A stretch of 64,000 bases of DNA from the NCBI GenBank assembly GCA_003248935.1, contig QFQF01000003.1, positions 175,993 to 239,992 of the forward strand, in the 5' to 3' direction. Of this stretch, positions 43,350-52,902 are shown in pieces. The DNA comes from Sphingobium sp. (GTDB lineage Bacteria > Pseudomonadota > Alphaproteobacteria > Sphingomonadales > Sphingomonadaceae). The notes beneath the pieces were generated by a model. It saw only the letters and a list, made by a program, of their open reading frames with translations. It ran no database searches and had not been told where the DNA came from. The position numbers and the translations under genes are program-made. The stretch's first letter is position 1, and the number at the start of each line of letters is the position of its first letter.

Positions 43350-43895
43350 GTGGCCAGATATGCTTCTTCTTCGCGGGGAAAATCCGCTCCTTTGCCTCTG
43401 GACGAGACGCGTCTGGAGGAGATCGCCCTGCGCTATGCAGCGCGTTACGCCACTACGCGCGCAAAGCTCAATGCCTATCTGCGCCGGAAGCTGACCGAAA
43501 GAGGCTGGGCGGGCGAGCGGCCGGCCGATCCCGACGCGATCGTCGCACGTTTCGCCGCACGCGGCTATGTCGACGATGCCGGCTATGCGGCGATGAAGGG
43601 CGCTGCGCTCGGCCGCCGCGGATATGGCGCGCGCAGGGTCGGGGAGGCGTTGCGGGCCGACGGGATCGAGGAAACGGACCTCGCGCCGGTCAGGGACACC
43701 GCCCGCGCGGACCGCTGGGCAGCGGCCGAAGCCTTCGCGAAGCGCAAGCGGATCGGCCCCTTCGCCCGGGAACCGGCCGAGCGGGACGTGCGGGAGAAGC
43801 AGATCGCGGCCTTCCTGCGGGCAGGCCATGATTTTGCGACTGCCCGGACATGGGTTGATGCGGAGCCGGGCGAAGTACCCGGCGCGCCCGATTAG
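43350..43895 (+). CDS. recX: Regulatory protein RecX
   Basis: 181 residues from GTG 43350; GTG 43332 is also possible. The repeated three-helix units of RecX are visible: TRAKLNAYLRRKLTERGW, AIVARFAARGYVDDAGYA and EKQIAAFLRAGHDFATAR. RecX modulates RecA filaments. The start is uncertain because the frame is open far upstream. Not adjacent to recA here. Its stop is four bases from the convergent mccA gene end. Confidence 0.85.
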   Translation: MARYASSSRGKSAPLPLDETRLEEIALRYAARYATTRAKLNAYLRRKLTERGWAGERPADPDAIVARFAARGYVDDAGYAAMKGAALGRRGYGARRVGEALRADGIEETDLAPVRDTARADRWAAAEAFAKRKRIGPFAREPAERDVREKQIAAFLRAGHDFATARTWVDAEPGEVPGAPD

Positions 43896-45751
43896 GCAGC
43901 CTCCTCGCCCTTCTCGATCTTCACGAGCAGCGCGCCTTCGTTCACCTGTCCGCCCTCGCTGGCGTTAAGCTGTACGATCGTGCCGTCGAACGGCGCGGTG
44001 AGGCTGTGCTCCATCTTCATGGCCTCCAGGGTCAGCAGCTTCTGCCCCTTCACCACCGCCTCCCCGGCCGTGACCGCCACCGCGATGATGCGGCCGGGCA
44101 TCGGCGAGAGGATCGCGCCGTCCGACGCATCCGTGCCACCCGCCCCGCCTGCGCGGAACGGCGCAAGACGCCAGACCTGCCCGCTTTCGGCAACCAGCAC
44201 GTCGTCCAGCGGCGTATCGTCGCCCGAGCGCGGATCGAAGGCGATGATCACCGCCTCCCCGTCCAGCAGGAAGGCCGCCTCCGTCCGGACCGGCGCGTTG
44301 AGGCGGAAACCCGCCAGCCCGCCGCCCCTGACCAACGCAGCGGCGGCATCGGCCAGCGCCCCGTCGCTCGGGCGCGACGGCGGCAGCAGCGCCTCCCCTT
44401 CCCGTGCGATCAGGCCGGTGTCGAGCCGCGCCGCGGCGAAATCGGGATGGTTCAGCGCCCTGACCAGAAAACCGGCATTTGTCCGTAGCGGCCAGACGGC
44501 GCTGTCCTCCAGTGCGTCGGCGAGGCGTTCGCGCGCGGCGTCGCGGGTCGGACCATGGGCGATGACCTTTGCGATCATCGGATCGTAGAAGGGCGAGATG
44601 TCGGCACCCTGCTCGACACCGGTATCGATGCGAACGCCGGTCCCGTCCCCCAGATCGAACGTGTCGAGCGTGCCGATCGAAGGCAGGAAGCCCTTCGACG
44701 GGTCTTCGGCATAGAGGCGGGCCTCCATCGCCCAGCCGTTGATCGACAGATCATCCTGCGTCTTCGGCAGCGATTCCCCCGACGCGACCCGCAACTGCCA
44801 TTCGACCAGATCCTGCCCGGTGATCATCTCCGTCACCGGATGCTCGACCTGAAGCCGGGTGTTCATCTCCATGAACCAGATGCGGTCGGCGCGCAGCCCT
44901 TCCGACCCGTCAGCGATGAACTCGATCGTGCCCGCCCCGACATAGTCGACGGCCTTCGCGGCATTCACCGCCGCCTGACACACCGCTGCGCGGGTCGCCT
45001 CGTCCATGCCGGGCGCGGGCGCCTCCTCGATCACCTTTTGGTGACGGCGCTGGAGCGAGCAGTCGCGCTCGAACAGGTGGACGACATGGCCGTGGCTGTC
45101 GCCGAACACCTGAACCTCGATATGGCGCGGGTTCGTCACCCATTTTTCGAGCAGCACCTGATCGTTGCCGAAGCTGGATGCCGCCTCACGCTGGCAGGAG
45201 ACGAGCGCGTCGGCGAAATCCGCTTCCGCATCGACCTTCCGCATCCCCTTGCCACCGCCGCCCGCGACCGCCTTGATCAGGACCGGATAACCGATCGCGT
45301 CAGCCTCCGCCTTCAGCCGCGCCGGGCTCTGGTCGTTGCCCAGATAGCCGGGCGTGGTGGGCACACCCGCATCCTGCATCAGTTTCTTCGCCGCGTCCTT
45401 CAGGCCCATCGCCGTGATCGATGCGGGGTTGGGCCCGACCCAGATCAGACCTGCATCGATCACCGCCTGCGCGAATTCCGCATTTTCCGAGAGGAAGCCG
45501 TAGCCCGGATGGATCGCCTGCGCGCCGGAGGCTCTGGCGGCGGCGATGATCTTCTCGCCCACCAGATAGCTTTCGCGCACGGGCGAGGGGCCGATATGCA
45601 CGGCCGCGTCGGCGGAACGGACATGCAGGGCGTTTGCGTCCGCGTCCGAATAGACCGCGACCGTGCGAATGCCGAGCCTGCGCGCCGTGCGGATGACCCG
45701 GCAGGCGATTTCGCCCCGGTTGGCGATGAGGAGGGATTCAAGCATCAACAA
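43892..45751 (-). CDS. liuD: Methylcrotonoyl-CoA carboxylase alpha (biotin-carrying) subunit
   Basis: 619 residues. Biotin carboxylase domain: SLLIANRGEIACRVIRTARR, KAVAGGGGKGMRKV and MNTRLQVEHPVTEMITGQDL. The linker and C-terminal biotinyl domain with LEAMKMEHSLTAPFDG follow (about residues 580-600). With the beta subunit encoded at 45.8-47.4 kb it carboxylates 3-methylcrotonyl-CoA in leucine breakdown; propionyl-CoA or acetyl-CoA paralogues look similar, but the neighbour isovaleryl-CoA dehydrogenase supports this reading. ATG 45751 begins MLMLESLL; 45745 is an alternative. Confidence 0.9.
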   Translation of the reverse strand: MLMLESLLIANRGEIACRVIRTARRLGIRTVAVYSDADANALHVRSADAAVHIGPSPVRESYLVGEKIIAAARASGAQAIHPGYGFLSENAEFAQAVIDAGLIWVGPNPASITAMGLKDAAKKLMQDAGVPTTPGYLGNDQSPARLKAEADAIGYPVLIKAVAGGGGKGMRKVDAEADFADALVSCQREAASSFGNDQVLLEKWVTNPRHIEVQVFGDSHGHVVHLFERDCSLQRRHQKVIEEAPAPGMDEATRAAVCQAAVNAAKAVDYVGAGTIEFIADGSEGLRADRIWFMEMNTRLQVEHPVTEMITGQDLVEWQLRVASGESLPKTQDDLSINGWAMEARLYAEDPSKGFLPSIGTLDTFDLGDGTGVRIDTGVEQGADISPFYDPMIAKVIAHGPTRDAARERLADALEDSAVWPLRTNAGFLVRALNHPDFAAARLDTGLIAREGEALLPPSRPSDGALADAAAALVRGGGLAGFRLNAPVRTEAAFLLDGEAVIIAFDPRSGDDTPLDDVLVAESGQVWRLAPFRAGGAGGTDASDGAILSPMPGRIIAVAVTAGEAVVKGQKLLTLEAMKMEHSLTAPFDGTIVQLNASEGGQVNEGALLVKIEKGEEAA

Positions 45752-45808
45752 TGCTCCAATTCCTCCCCGAGCCCGTTTCGGGGAGGAGTTTCAGAGTGGT
45801 CATCCCCA

Positions 45809-47410
45809 TCACATCCGGAACACGCCGAAACGCGCGCTCTCGGGGATCGGTGCGTTCAGCGTCGCGGCGAAGGCGAGGCCGAGGACGTCACGGGTCTGGA
45901 CGGGGTCGATGATGCCATCGTCCCACAGCCGCGCGGTGGCGTAATAGGGGTTGCCCTCTTCCTCATATTTGGCGCGGACGGGCGCCTTGAAGGCTTCGGC
46001 TTCCTCCGGCGTCCAGCTCGCGGCGTCGCGGTGGACGGTCGCGAGCACGCTCGCCGCCTGCTCCCCGCCCATCACGCTGATCCGCGCATTGGGCCAGGTG
46101 AAGAGGAAGCGCGGGCCATAGGCGCGGCCGCACATGCCGTAATTGCCCGCGCCGAAGCTGCCGCCGATCAGCACGGTGATCTTCGGCACGCTGGCGGTCG
46201 CGACGGCCGTCACCAGCTTCGCACCATGCTTGGCGATCCCCTCCGCCTCATATTTGCCGCCGACCATGAAGCCGGAGATGTTCTGAAGGAACAGCAGCGG
46301 AATGCGGCGCTGACAGGCAAGCTCGATGAAATGCGCGCCCTTGAGCGCGCTTTCCGAGAACAGGACGCCGTTATTGGCGAGGATGGCGACGGGCATGCCC
46401 CAGATATGCGCGAAGCCGCAGACCAGCGTACTGCCATAGAGCGGCTTGAATTCATGAAATTCGCTGCCGTCGACGATCCGGGCGATGACCTCTCGCACAT
46501 CATAGGGCGCGCGCACGTCCTGCGGCACGATGCCGTACAGATCCTGCGCATCGTATCGGGGCGGACGCACGTCGCGCAGGTTCACGTCCGGCACGCGATC
46601 CGGTTGCAGGGTCGAGACGATGTCCCGCACGATGGTGAGCGCGTGGCCGTCATTCTCCGCCACATGATCGACCACGCCGGACCTGCGCCCATGGAGGTCG
46701 CCGCCGCCCAGATCCTCGGCCGAGATCACCTCCCCCGTCGCCGCCTGCACCAAAGGCGGGCCGGCGAGGAAGATCGTCCCCTGATTGCGGACGATGACGG
46801 TTTCGTCGGACATGGCCGGGACATAGGCACCACCCGCCGTGCAGCTGCCCATCACGCAGGCGATCTGGGCGATGCCGCGGGCGGAGAGGTTCGCCTGATT
46901 GAAGAAGATGCGGCCGAAATGCTCCCGGTCCGGGAACACCTCCGCCTGATTGGGCAGGTTCGCGCCGCCGCTGTCGACCAGATAGATGCAGGGAAGCCGG
47001 TTCTCGAGCGCGATCTCCTGCGCGCGCAGGTGCTTCTTGACGCTCAGCGGATAATAGGTGCCGCCTTTTACTGTCGCGTCGTTGCAGGCGATCATCACCT
47101 GTCGCCCGGACACGCGCCCGATGCCAGCGATGATCCCGGCGCCGGGCACCTCGTCGCCGTAAAGGCCGTTGGCGGCGAGCTGGCCGATCTCCAGAAAGGG
47201 CGCGCCCGGATCGAGCAGGCGCTCGACCCGTTCGCGCGGCAGCAGCTTGCCCCGCGCGGTGTGCTTGTCGCGCGCGCTGGCGGAGCCGCCCCGCGCGGCG
47301 GCGGCGACCTTGTCCCGCAATTCCCCGGCAAGCGCGGCGTTATGGGCAGCGTTGGCGCGGACGCCCTCGTCCGTCGCCGACAATGCCGTGTCGAGAACCG
47401 GCGCGCTCAT
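45809..47410 (-). CDS. liuB: Methylcrotonoyl-CoA carboxylase beta (carboxyltransferase) subunit
   Basis: 533 residues. Crotonase-fold carboxyltransferase: ARGKLLPRERVERLLDPG, IGRVSGRQVMIACNDATVKG, YLVDSGGANLPNQAEVFPDR, MGSCTAGGAYVPAMSDE and YGMCGRAYGPRFLFTWPNARI. Transfers the carboxyl group from biotin to the acyl-CoA. Its start overlaps the isovaleryl-CoA dehydrogenase stop by four bases, so the three genes form one operon. Confidence 0.93.
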   Translation of the reverse strand: MSAPVLDTALSATDEGVRANAAHNAALAGELRDKVAAAARGGSASARDKHTARGKLLPRERVERLLDPGAPFLEIGQLAANGLYGDEVPGAGIIAGIGRVSGRQVMIACNDATVKGGTYYPLSVKKHLRAQEIALENRLPCIYLVDSGGANLPNQAEVFPDREHFGRIFFNQANLSARGIAQIACVMGSCTAGGAYVPAMSDETVIVRNQGTIFLAGPPLVQAATGEVISAEDLGGGDLHGRRSGVVDHVAENDGHALTIVRDIVSTLQPDRVPDVNLRDVRPPRYDAQDLYGIVPQDVRAPYDVREVIARIVDGSEFHEFKPLYGSTLVCGFAHIWGMPVAILANNGVLFSESALKGAHFIELACQRRIPLLFLQNISGFMVGGKYEAEGIAKHGAKLVTAVATASVPKITVLIGGSFGAGNYGMCGRAYGPRFLFTWPNARISVMGGEQAASVLATVHRDAASWTPEEAEAFKAPVRAKYEEEGNPYYATARLWDDGIIDPVQTRDVLGLAFAATLNAPIPESARFGVFRM

Positions 47411-48552
47411 GCCCCGATCAGTTCCCGGCCGATCAGCATCCGGCGGATCTCGTTCGTGCCCGCACCGATATCCAGCAGCTTCGCGTCGCGCATGTAGCGC
47501 TCGACCGGCCAGTCCTTCGTATAGCCAGCCCCGCCCAGCGCCTGCACAGCCTCCAGCGCGACTTTCATGGCATTCTCGCTCGCAAGGAGGATCGCGCCCG
47601 CCGCGTCGAAGCGCGTGGTCCTGCCCGCATCGCAGGCGCGCGCGACGGCATAGACATAGGCCCGCGCCGAATTCAGCGCGACATACATGTCCGCGACCTT
47701 CGCCTGCATCAGCTGGAACGCGCCGATCGGCTTTCCGAACTGCCTGCGTTCGCGGACATAGGGAATAACGGTGTCGAGGCAGGCCTGCATGATGCCGAGC
47801 TGGATGCCCGCAAGGACGGTACGCTCATAATCGAGGCCGCTCATCAGCACCTCCACGCCGCCGTTCAGCGGCCCCATCACATTCTCCTGCGGCACGACGC
47901 AGTCGTCGAACACCAGTTCCGCCGTCGGCGACCCCCGCATGCCGACCTTGTCAATCTTCTGGCCAATCGAAAAGCCCTTGAAATCCTTCTCGATCAGGAA
48001 GGTGGTGATGCCGCGCGATCCCTCCCCCGTGCGGGCGTAGACGACCAGCGTGTCCGCTTCCGGCGCGTTGGTGATCCAGAATTTTGTACCGTTGAGGACG
48101 TAATCGCCGCCGCGCTTTTCCGCCTTCAGCTTCATCGACACGACGTCCGAACCGGCCCCTGCCTCCGACATGGCGAGGCTTCCGACATGCTCGCCGGAGA
48201 TCAGTCTGGGCAGATACCGCGCCTTCTGCTCCGGCGTCGCCCAGCGGCGTATCTGGTTGACGCACAGGTTCGAATGCGCGCCGTAGGACAGGCCGACGGA
48301 GGCGGAGGCGCGGGCGACCTCCTCCTGCGCAACGACATGCTCAAGATAGCCGAGGCCAAGGCCGCCATCCTCCTCCGGCACGGTGATGCCGTGCAGGCCG
48401 AGCGCGCCCATGGCGGGCCACAGGGCGCGCGGGAACCAGTCCTTCGCGTCGATCTCCGCCGCGAGCGGCGCAATCTTCTCGGCGGAAAAGCGCGCCGCGC
48501 TCTCCCGGATCATCTCGGCATTGTCGCCCAGCGCAAAGTCGAATTCAGACAT
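47407..48552 (-). CDS. liuA: Isovaleryl-CoA dehydrogenase
   Basis: 381 residues, acyl-CoA dehydrogenase fold. LAMSEAGAGSDVVSMKLKAE and the flavin-binding KFWITNAPEADTLVVYARTG are intact. The segment TNEIRRMLIGRELIGA closes the protein as in the family. Operon context with methylcrotonoyl-CoA carboxylase genes points to isovaleryl-CoA as substrate. First gene of the operon; a LysR gene is divergent, 141 bases away. Confidence 0.93.
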   Translation of the reverse strand: MSEFDFALGDNAEMIRESAARFSAEKIAPLAAEIDAKDWFPRALWPAMGALGLHGITVPEEDGGLGLGYLEHVVAQEEVARASASVGLSYGAHSNLCVNQIRRWATPEQKARYLPRLISGEHVGSLAMSEAGAGSDVVSMKLKAEKRGGDYVLNGTKFWITNAPEADTLVVYARTGEGSRGITTFLIEKDFKGFSIGQKIDKVGMRGSPTAELVFDDCVVPQENVMGPLNGGVEVLMSGLDYERTVLAGIQLGIMQACLDTVIPYVRERRQFGKPIGAFQLMQAKVADMYVALNSARAYVYAVARACDAGRTTRFDAAGAILLASENAMKVALEAVQALGGAGYTKDWPVERYMRDAKLLDIGAGTNEIRRMLIGRELIGA

Positions 48553-48626
48553 GGCACATCCTCTCCCGGCCCAACGCCTACCCCAGATCGAAGGTTCAGG
48601 AAAATTGAAATCATTCGACCTACATC

Positions 48627-48641
48627 ATAGACAGCATCTAT
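48627..48641. promoter_or_regulatory. LysR-type dyad between liuA and the LysR gene
   Basis: Inverted repeat ATAGA-N5-TCTAT with the T-N11-A spacing (T at 48628, A at 48640). It sits 75 bases upstream of liuA and 52 bases upstream of the divergent LysR start, a good position for a shared operator. Confidence 0.6.
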
Positions 48642-48693
48642 AATGTGGCAGCAGTCCTGCTGGTCTGTGCCGTCACGCGGGAACCGGACCGTC

Positions 48694-49590
48694 ATGATCG
48701 ATCGCTATCTGCTGCGCTATTTCCTCGCCGTGGTCGACCAGGGCAATTTCTCCCGCGCGGCCGCCTATTGCAACGTGTCGCAACCCACCTTGTCCGTCGG
48801 CATCGCGAAGCTGGAGCAGGCGCTGGGCGCGCGGCTGTTCACCCGGTCGAACCAGCGGATCGAGATCACGAGTGCGGGCACCCGGTTCCTGGCCCATGCG
48901 CGGCGGATCGAGCGGGAGTTCAATCTGGCGCTGCGGGCCATGGACGTGGCGGTGGACGCCCCGACCCTCCGCCTCGGCCTGTTGGGCAGCGTATCGGACG
49001 ACATCATCGCGGCGGCGCTCGGCGAGAGCCGCGGCGGCAGCGCCAGCGGCCACCGGCGGCCGATCGAACTGGTCTATGGCAATGAGCGGGAACTGGCCGG
49101 TCACCTGGCGCGCGGCCGGATCGACATCGCGCTGACGCTGGTGGGGCGTGGCGGCGACCGTTTCGTCGAGCGCCCGATCGTCGAGGAAGGCTATGCGCTC
49201 GCGATGGCGGCCACGCATCCGTTGGGCGAAAGGACGGAGATCGCGGCGGAGGAACTGGCGGACGAGGTGATGATCGTGCGGCGGCATTGCGAGGCCCTGT
49301 CCGACACATCCCGCCACTTCACCGAGCGGGGGGTGCGGCCGCATTTCGCGCTGCGTTCCACCAATGACGACCGGGTGCTGCGGATGGTGGCGGCAGGCGT
49401 CGGCATCACGGTGATGCCGCAAAGCCACCGCTTTCCCGGCGTGTCGCGCCCCCGCCTGACCGGTTTTACCCTGCGGCGCACGGTCGGCTGGGCCCATGCA
49501 CCGGACGCGGAGGCATCGATCGCGGACGACGACGGGCTGCTCGGCATGATCGGGGCGCGCCTGCGGGAAAGCGGCACGCCGGCGCCCTGA
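48694..49590 (+). CDS. LysR family transcriptional regulator
   Basis: 298 residues. N-terminal helix-turn-helix LRYFLAVVDQGNFSRAAAY and SQPTLSVGIAKLEQALGARL. The effector domain follows (IDIALTLVGRGGDRFVERPI). ATG 48694 gives the family start; the frame is open 17 codons more upstream. Divergent from the isovaleryl-CoA dehydrogenase operon, which it probably controls. Liu operons are more usually controlled by MerR-type LiuR, so a LysR here is a variation; the effector is unknown. Confidence 0.9.
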   Translation: MIDRYLLRYFLAVVDQGNFSRAAAYCNVSQPTLSVGIAKLEQALGARLFTRSNQRIEITSAGTRFLAHARRIEREFNLALRAMDVAVDAPTLRLGLLGSVSDDIIAAALGESRGGSASGHRRPIELVYGNERELAGHLARGRIDIALTLVGRGGDRFVERPIVEEGYALAMAATHPLGERTEIAAEELADEVMIVRRHCEALSDTSRHFTERGVRPHFALRSTNDDRVLRMVAAGVGITVMPQSHRFPGVSRPRLTGFTLRRTVGWAHAPDAEASIADDDGLLGMIGARLRESGTPAP

Positions 49591-49611
49591 CCCGCCCCCG
49601 GCACCCAGATA

Positions 49612-50322
49612 TCAGGGCATCCGCACCTTCAGTCGGGCGGTTCTGGGCAGGCCGCCCTTGCCCGGAACGCAGCGCGTCGGCGACAGGCGGGTGTCGAGGC
49701 ACATCCACACCTCGTCCAGCCAGCCCGCGCGCGTGGCGGTGATCCGCATCATGTCCGGGCGCAGGCCGATATTGGTGCTGGCGAAGGCATCGGCGAGATC
49801 GCCCGCATTGAGTTCCCTGCGCCGGGCCAGCGCCTTCATGTCGGGAAAGTGCAGCCGTTCGAACAGCGCGCGGGACGTGTTGAAATAGTCTGCCGGGCGG
49901 GTGGTCATGCAGGTGCCATGCTTCGACCATTCGTGCCGGATCAGCTGGGCCGACGGCGTGACGCACAGATTGGCGCGGGTGACGGCCGCCGGGATCGTCC
50001 CTTCGGGGCGGCAATATTGCGGCCAGCTCTTCCCCTTACCGTCCGGCCACAGGCCATGGAGGGTGAAGCCGAAGCGATTGCCACCGTCGCAGCGAAACCC
50101 CTCCGACCGGCGATAAGGACCGGCGCAGACCTGCGGCGACCACATGATGGCGAGCGAATAACCGCCGATCGGCATCACCCGGCGCGGCTGCTCCTCATCC
50201 GGCGTTTCGGGATGGGTGCCGGGCAGTATCCGGGGCGGGCTGCACTGCAGGGCCTGCGCCAGCGCGGGAAAGGGCGCGGCGGCGGCCAGCATCACGGACA
50301 TCATTGTCGGCAGTCTACGCAT
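49612..50322 (-). CDS. Ribonuclease T2 family protein
   Basis: 236 residues with a signal sequence (SVMLAAAAPFPALAQA). Both catalytic blocks are present: CAS1 FTLHGLWPD and CAS2 IRHEWSKHGTC, each with the active His. Secreted or periplasmic endoribonuclease. Eight cysteines suggest disulfides. ATG 50322 begins MRRLPTMMSVML; it overlaps the end of nadC by eight bases, so it is probably co-transcribed with nadA-nadC. Confidence 0.9.
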   Translation of the reverse strand: MRRLPTMMSVMLAAAAPFPALAQALQCSPPRILPGTHPETPDEEQPRRVMPIGGYSLAIMWSPQVCAGPYRRSEGFRCDGGNRFGFTLHGLWPDGKGKSWPQYCRPEGTIPAAVTRANLCVTPSAQLIRHEWSKHGTCMTTRPADYFNTSRALFERLHFPDMKALARRRELNAGDLADAFASTNIGLRPDMMRITATRAGWLDEVWMCLDTRLSPTRCVPGKGGLPRTARLKVRMP

Positions 50323-51163
50323 GGCTGAAATCCAGGCCGATGTCGGCGGCCGGGGCCGACTGGGTGAGGCGGCCGACGCTGACATAGGTGACGCCGGTTT
50401 CCGCGATCGCGCGGATGGTGTCCAGCCGCACGCCGCCTGACGCCTCCGTCGGCACGCGCCCGCCGACAAGGGTCACGGCGCCGCGCAGGGTCGCCGGGTC
50501 CATATTGTCGAGCAGCAGGTGGGTGGCCCCGGCGGCCAGCGCCGGCTCGATCTGGTCGACCCGGTCGACCTCCACGATGATGCTGGCGATACCGGCCGCC
50601 ACGGCCCGGCGGACGGCCTCCCCGACCGATCCGGCGACGGCGACATGATTGTCCTTGATCATCGCCGCGTCCCACAAGCCCATGCGGTGATTGGTCGCGC
50701 CGCCCATCCGGGTCGCATATTTCTCGATCACGCGCAGGCCCGGGATGGTCTTGCGGGTGTCGAGCAACGTCGCGCCGGTGCCCAGGATGCGGTCGACATA
50801 GCCGCGCGTCATCGTGGCGATGCCGGTCAGGTGCTGGACGGTGTTGAGCGCGGACCGCTCGGTCGTCAGCATCGCCCGCGCCCGTCCGCGCAGGCGCATG
50901 ACGTCGGTGCCGGCCGCCACCTGCTGCCCGTCCTCCACCAGCCGCTCGATCTCCACGTCGGGGTCGAGCGCGCGGAAGAACGCCTCGGCGATCGGCAGCC
51001 CGGCGATGGTCGCATCGTCACGGCTGTCCATGACGCCGGTGAACAGCGCATCGGCCGGAATCACCGCAGCGCTGGTGACGTCGCGCCCGTCCGGGCCGAG
51101 ATCCTCGGCCAGGGTCGCGGCGACGAAGGCGTCGAGATCGAAGCCGGGAAGCGCGAAGGTCAT
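50315..51163 (-). CDS. nadC: Nicotinate-nucleotide pyrophosphorylase (carboxylating)
   Basis: 282 residues. Quinolinate phosphoribosyltransferase of NAD synthesis: ERSALNTVQHLTGIATMT, LLDTRKTIPGLRVIEKYA and HRMGLWDAAMIKDNH, with ASGGVRLDTIRAIAETGVTY for PRPP. ATG 51163 overlaps the nadA stop by four bases. Follows nadA; nadB is not in the window. Confidence 0.96.
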   Translation of the reverse strand: MTFALPGFDLDAFVAATLAEDLGPDGRDVTSAAVIPADALFTGVMDSRDDATIAGLPIAEAFFRALDPDVEIERLVEDGQQVAAGTDVMRLRGRARAMLTTERSALNTVQHLTGIATMTRGYVDRILGTGATLLDTRKTIPGLRVIEKYATRMGGATNHRMGLWDAAMIKDNHVAVAGSVGEAVRRAVAAGIASIIVEVDRVDQIEPALAAGATHLLLDNMDPATLRGAVTLVGGRVPTEASGGVRLDTIRAIAETGVTYVSVGRLTQSAPAADIGLDFSHA

Positions 51164-52149
51164 CCGCGCGCGCCGAGATCGCCCTGCCCGACCGTGCCGC
51201 TGGCCATCTCCAGCATCCGGTCGAGGCTCCTCTTCGCGGCGATGCGCAGCCCTTCGTCCATCTCGATGCGCGGCTGGAGGTCGCGCAGGGAGAGGTACAG
51301 CTTTTCCATCGTGTTCAGCGCCATGTACGGGCAGATGTTGCAGTTGCAGTTGCCGTCCGCGCCGGGTGCGCCGATGAAATGCTTCTCCGGCACTGCCTTT
51401 TCCATCTGGTGGGTGATGTGCGGTTCCGTCGCGACGATCAGGGTGTCGCCGGGCATCGTCTTGGCGAATTCCAGAATGCCGCTGGTCGACCCCACATAAT
51501 CGGCATGGTCGACGATCGAGGGCGGGCATTCGGGATGGGCGGCGACAGGCGCGCCGGGATGCTGCGCCTTCAGCTTCAGCAATTCGGTCTCGCTGAAGGA
51601 TTCGTGGACGATGCACACGCCCGGCCAGAGCAGCATGTCGCGGCCGAGCTTGCGCTTCAGATAGCCACCCAGATGCTTGTCGGGGCCGAAGATGATCTTC
51701 TGCTCCTTCGGAATCTGCGCTAGGATCTTCTCCGCCGAGGAGGAGGTGACGATGATGTCGCTGAGCGCCTTCACCTCCGCCGAGCAGTTGATGTAGCTGA
51801 GCGCGATATGGTCGGGGTGCGCCTCCCGGAACGCCTTGAACTGCGCGGGCGGGCAACTGTCCTCAAGCGAGCAGCCCGCGTCCATGTCGGGCAGCACGAC
51901 GATCTTCTGCGGAGAGAGAATCTTCGCCGTTTCCGCCATGAAGCGCACGCCGCAGAAGGCGATGACATCGGCGTCGGTCTCCGCCGCCTTGCGGGACAGT
52001 TCGAGGCTGTCGCCCACGAAGTCCGACAGATCCTGGATCTCCGGGCTCTGGTAATAATGGCCCAGGATGACGGCATTGCGCTCCTTGCGCAGGCGGTCGA
52101 TCTCCGCGCGCAGGTCCGTTCCCGCCGGGATATTGGTGATCGCGTTCAT
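51160..52149 (-). CDS. nadA: Quinolinate synthase
   Basis: 329 residues. Condenses iminoaspartate with dihydroxyacetone phosphate, using a 4Fe-4S cluster. Visible: AVILGHYYQSPEIQDLSDFV, YINCSAEVKALSDII, GVCIVHESFSETELL, and NCNICPYMALNTMEKLYL with a cluster Cys. First gene of nadA-nadC-RNase T2. Confidence 0.97.
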   Translation of the reverse strand: MNAITNIPAGTDLRAEIDRLRKERNAVILGHYYQSPEIQDLSDFVGDSLELSRKAAETDADVIAFCGVRFMAETAKILSPQKIVVLPDMDAGCSLEDSCPPAQFKAFREAHPDHIALSYINCSAEVKALSDIIVTSSSAEKILAQIPKEQKIIFGPDKHLGGYLKRKLGRDMLLWPGVCIVHESFSETELLKLKAQHPGAPVAAHPECPPSIVDHADYVGSTSGILEFAKTMPGDTLIVATEPHITHQMEKAVPEKHFIGAPGADGNCNCNICPYMALNTMEKLYLSLRDLQPRIEMDEGLRIAAKRSLDRMLEMASGTVGQGDLGARG

Positions 52150-52182
52150 GCCCTACTCCTCACGTCCCTCAAGGACCGCGCC

Positions 52183-52902
52183 CTAGCGGCCCTGCTTCCC
52201 CTTGGCCAGTACCTCGTTGAGCGGCCGGGTCACGTCCCATTGCTCCCGGTTCACGGCGCGGCGCTCCGGCGGGAAGGTCACGACGACGCGGGCGTCGCCA
52301 TAGCCCAGCGTCGCCAGCGGCGCGCCCATCAGCCGGGCGAGCGCCACGCGCCCGTTCTCCCGCGCCTGGGCCATCCGCTCGGGCGCGCGCGCGGTCTCCT
52401 CCGCCTTCGCCTGCGCGTGCACGGAAACGCGGCGGCTCAGTTCCTCGGCGGCCGCCCGCGTCACGAAGATGCCGCCGGTGCGTACCAGCGTGCGGCGCCC
52501 CTCATCCACATTCGCGCGCGCGGGTTTCACATCGGGCGCGTTGACGATCAGCGTGCGGGTGGACGGCACCCATTCCAGATCGCCCGGCCCGATGCGCCCG
52601 ACATCGACGAAATAATCGACGGAGAACGGCATCTTCACCACCTGATCCGACTTCAGGAAGCCGAAGCCGCGCACATCCGACGCCGTGCTCTGGATCGTGC
52701 CGCTGAGGTCGGAGACCTTCAGGCTGCTGGCCCCGGCGAAGCGCTCCGCGATCACCTGCGTCACCGCCGTGCCGTCGTCCTGCGGCGTCACGACATAATC
52801 GCGATTATAGCGCTGCCACCCGACCAGCATCGTGCCGCCGACCGCGAGGATCAGCAGCGCCAGCGCGACCGGCGGGCCATAACGCCTCAGCGCGGCTGCC
52901 AT
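52183..52902 (-). CDS. DUF4230 domain membrane-anchored protein
   Basis: 239 residues. A single membrane helix near the N-terminus (VALALLILAVGGTMLVGW) precedes a soluble domain. The region DYFVDVGRIGPGDLEWVPST and LIVNAPDVKPARANVDEG fits DUF4230, whose function is unknown. It overlaps the end of the MBL hydrolase gene by 16 bases and the two are co-directional, so they are probably transcribed together. Confidence 0.82.
   Translation of the reverse strand: MAAALRRYGPPVALALLILAVGGTMLVGWQRYNRDYVVTPQDDGTAVTQVIAERFAGASSLKVSDLSGTIQSTASDVRGFGFLKSDQVVKMPFSVDYFVDVGRIGPGDLEWVPSTRTLIVNAPDVKPARANVDEGRRTLVRTGGIFVTRAAAEELSRRVSVHAQAKAEETARAPERMAQARENGRVALARLMGAPLATLGYGDARVVVTFPPERRAVNREQWDVTRPLNEVLAKGKQGR

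Noticed and set aside
44555..47497. 980-codon open frame opposite the carboxylase genes
   Set aside because: It runs across two real genes on the other strand and has shadow-like composition.
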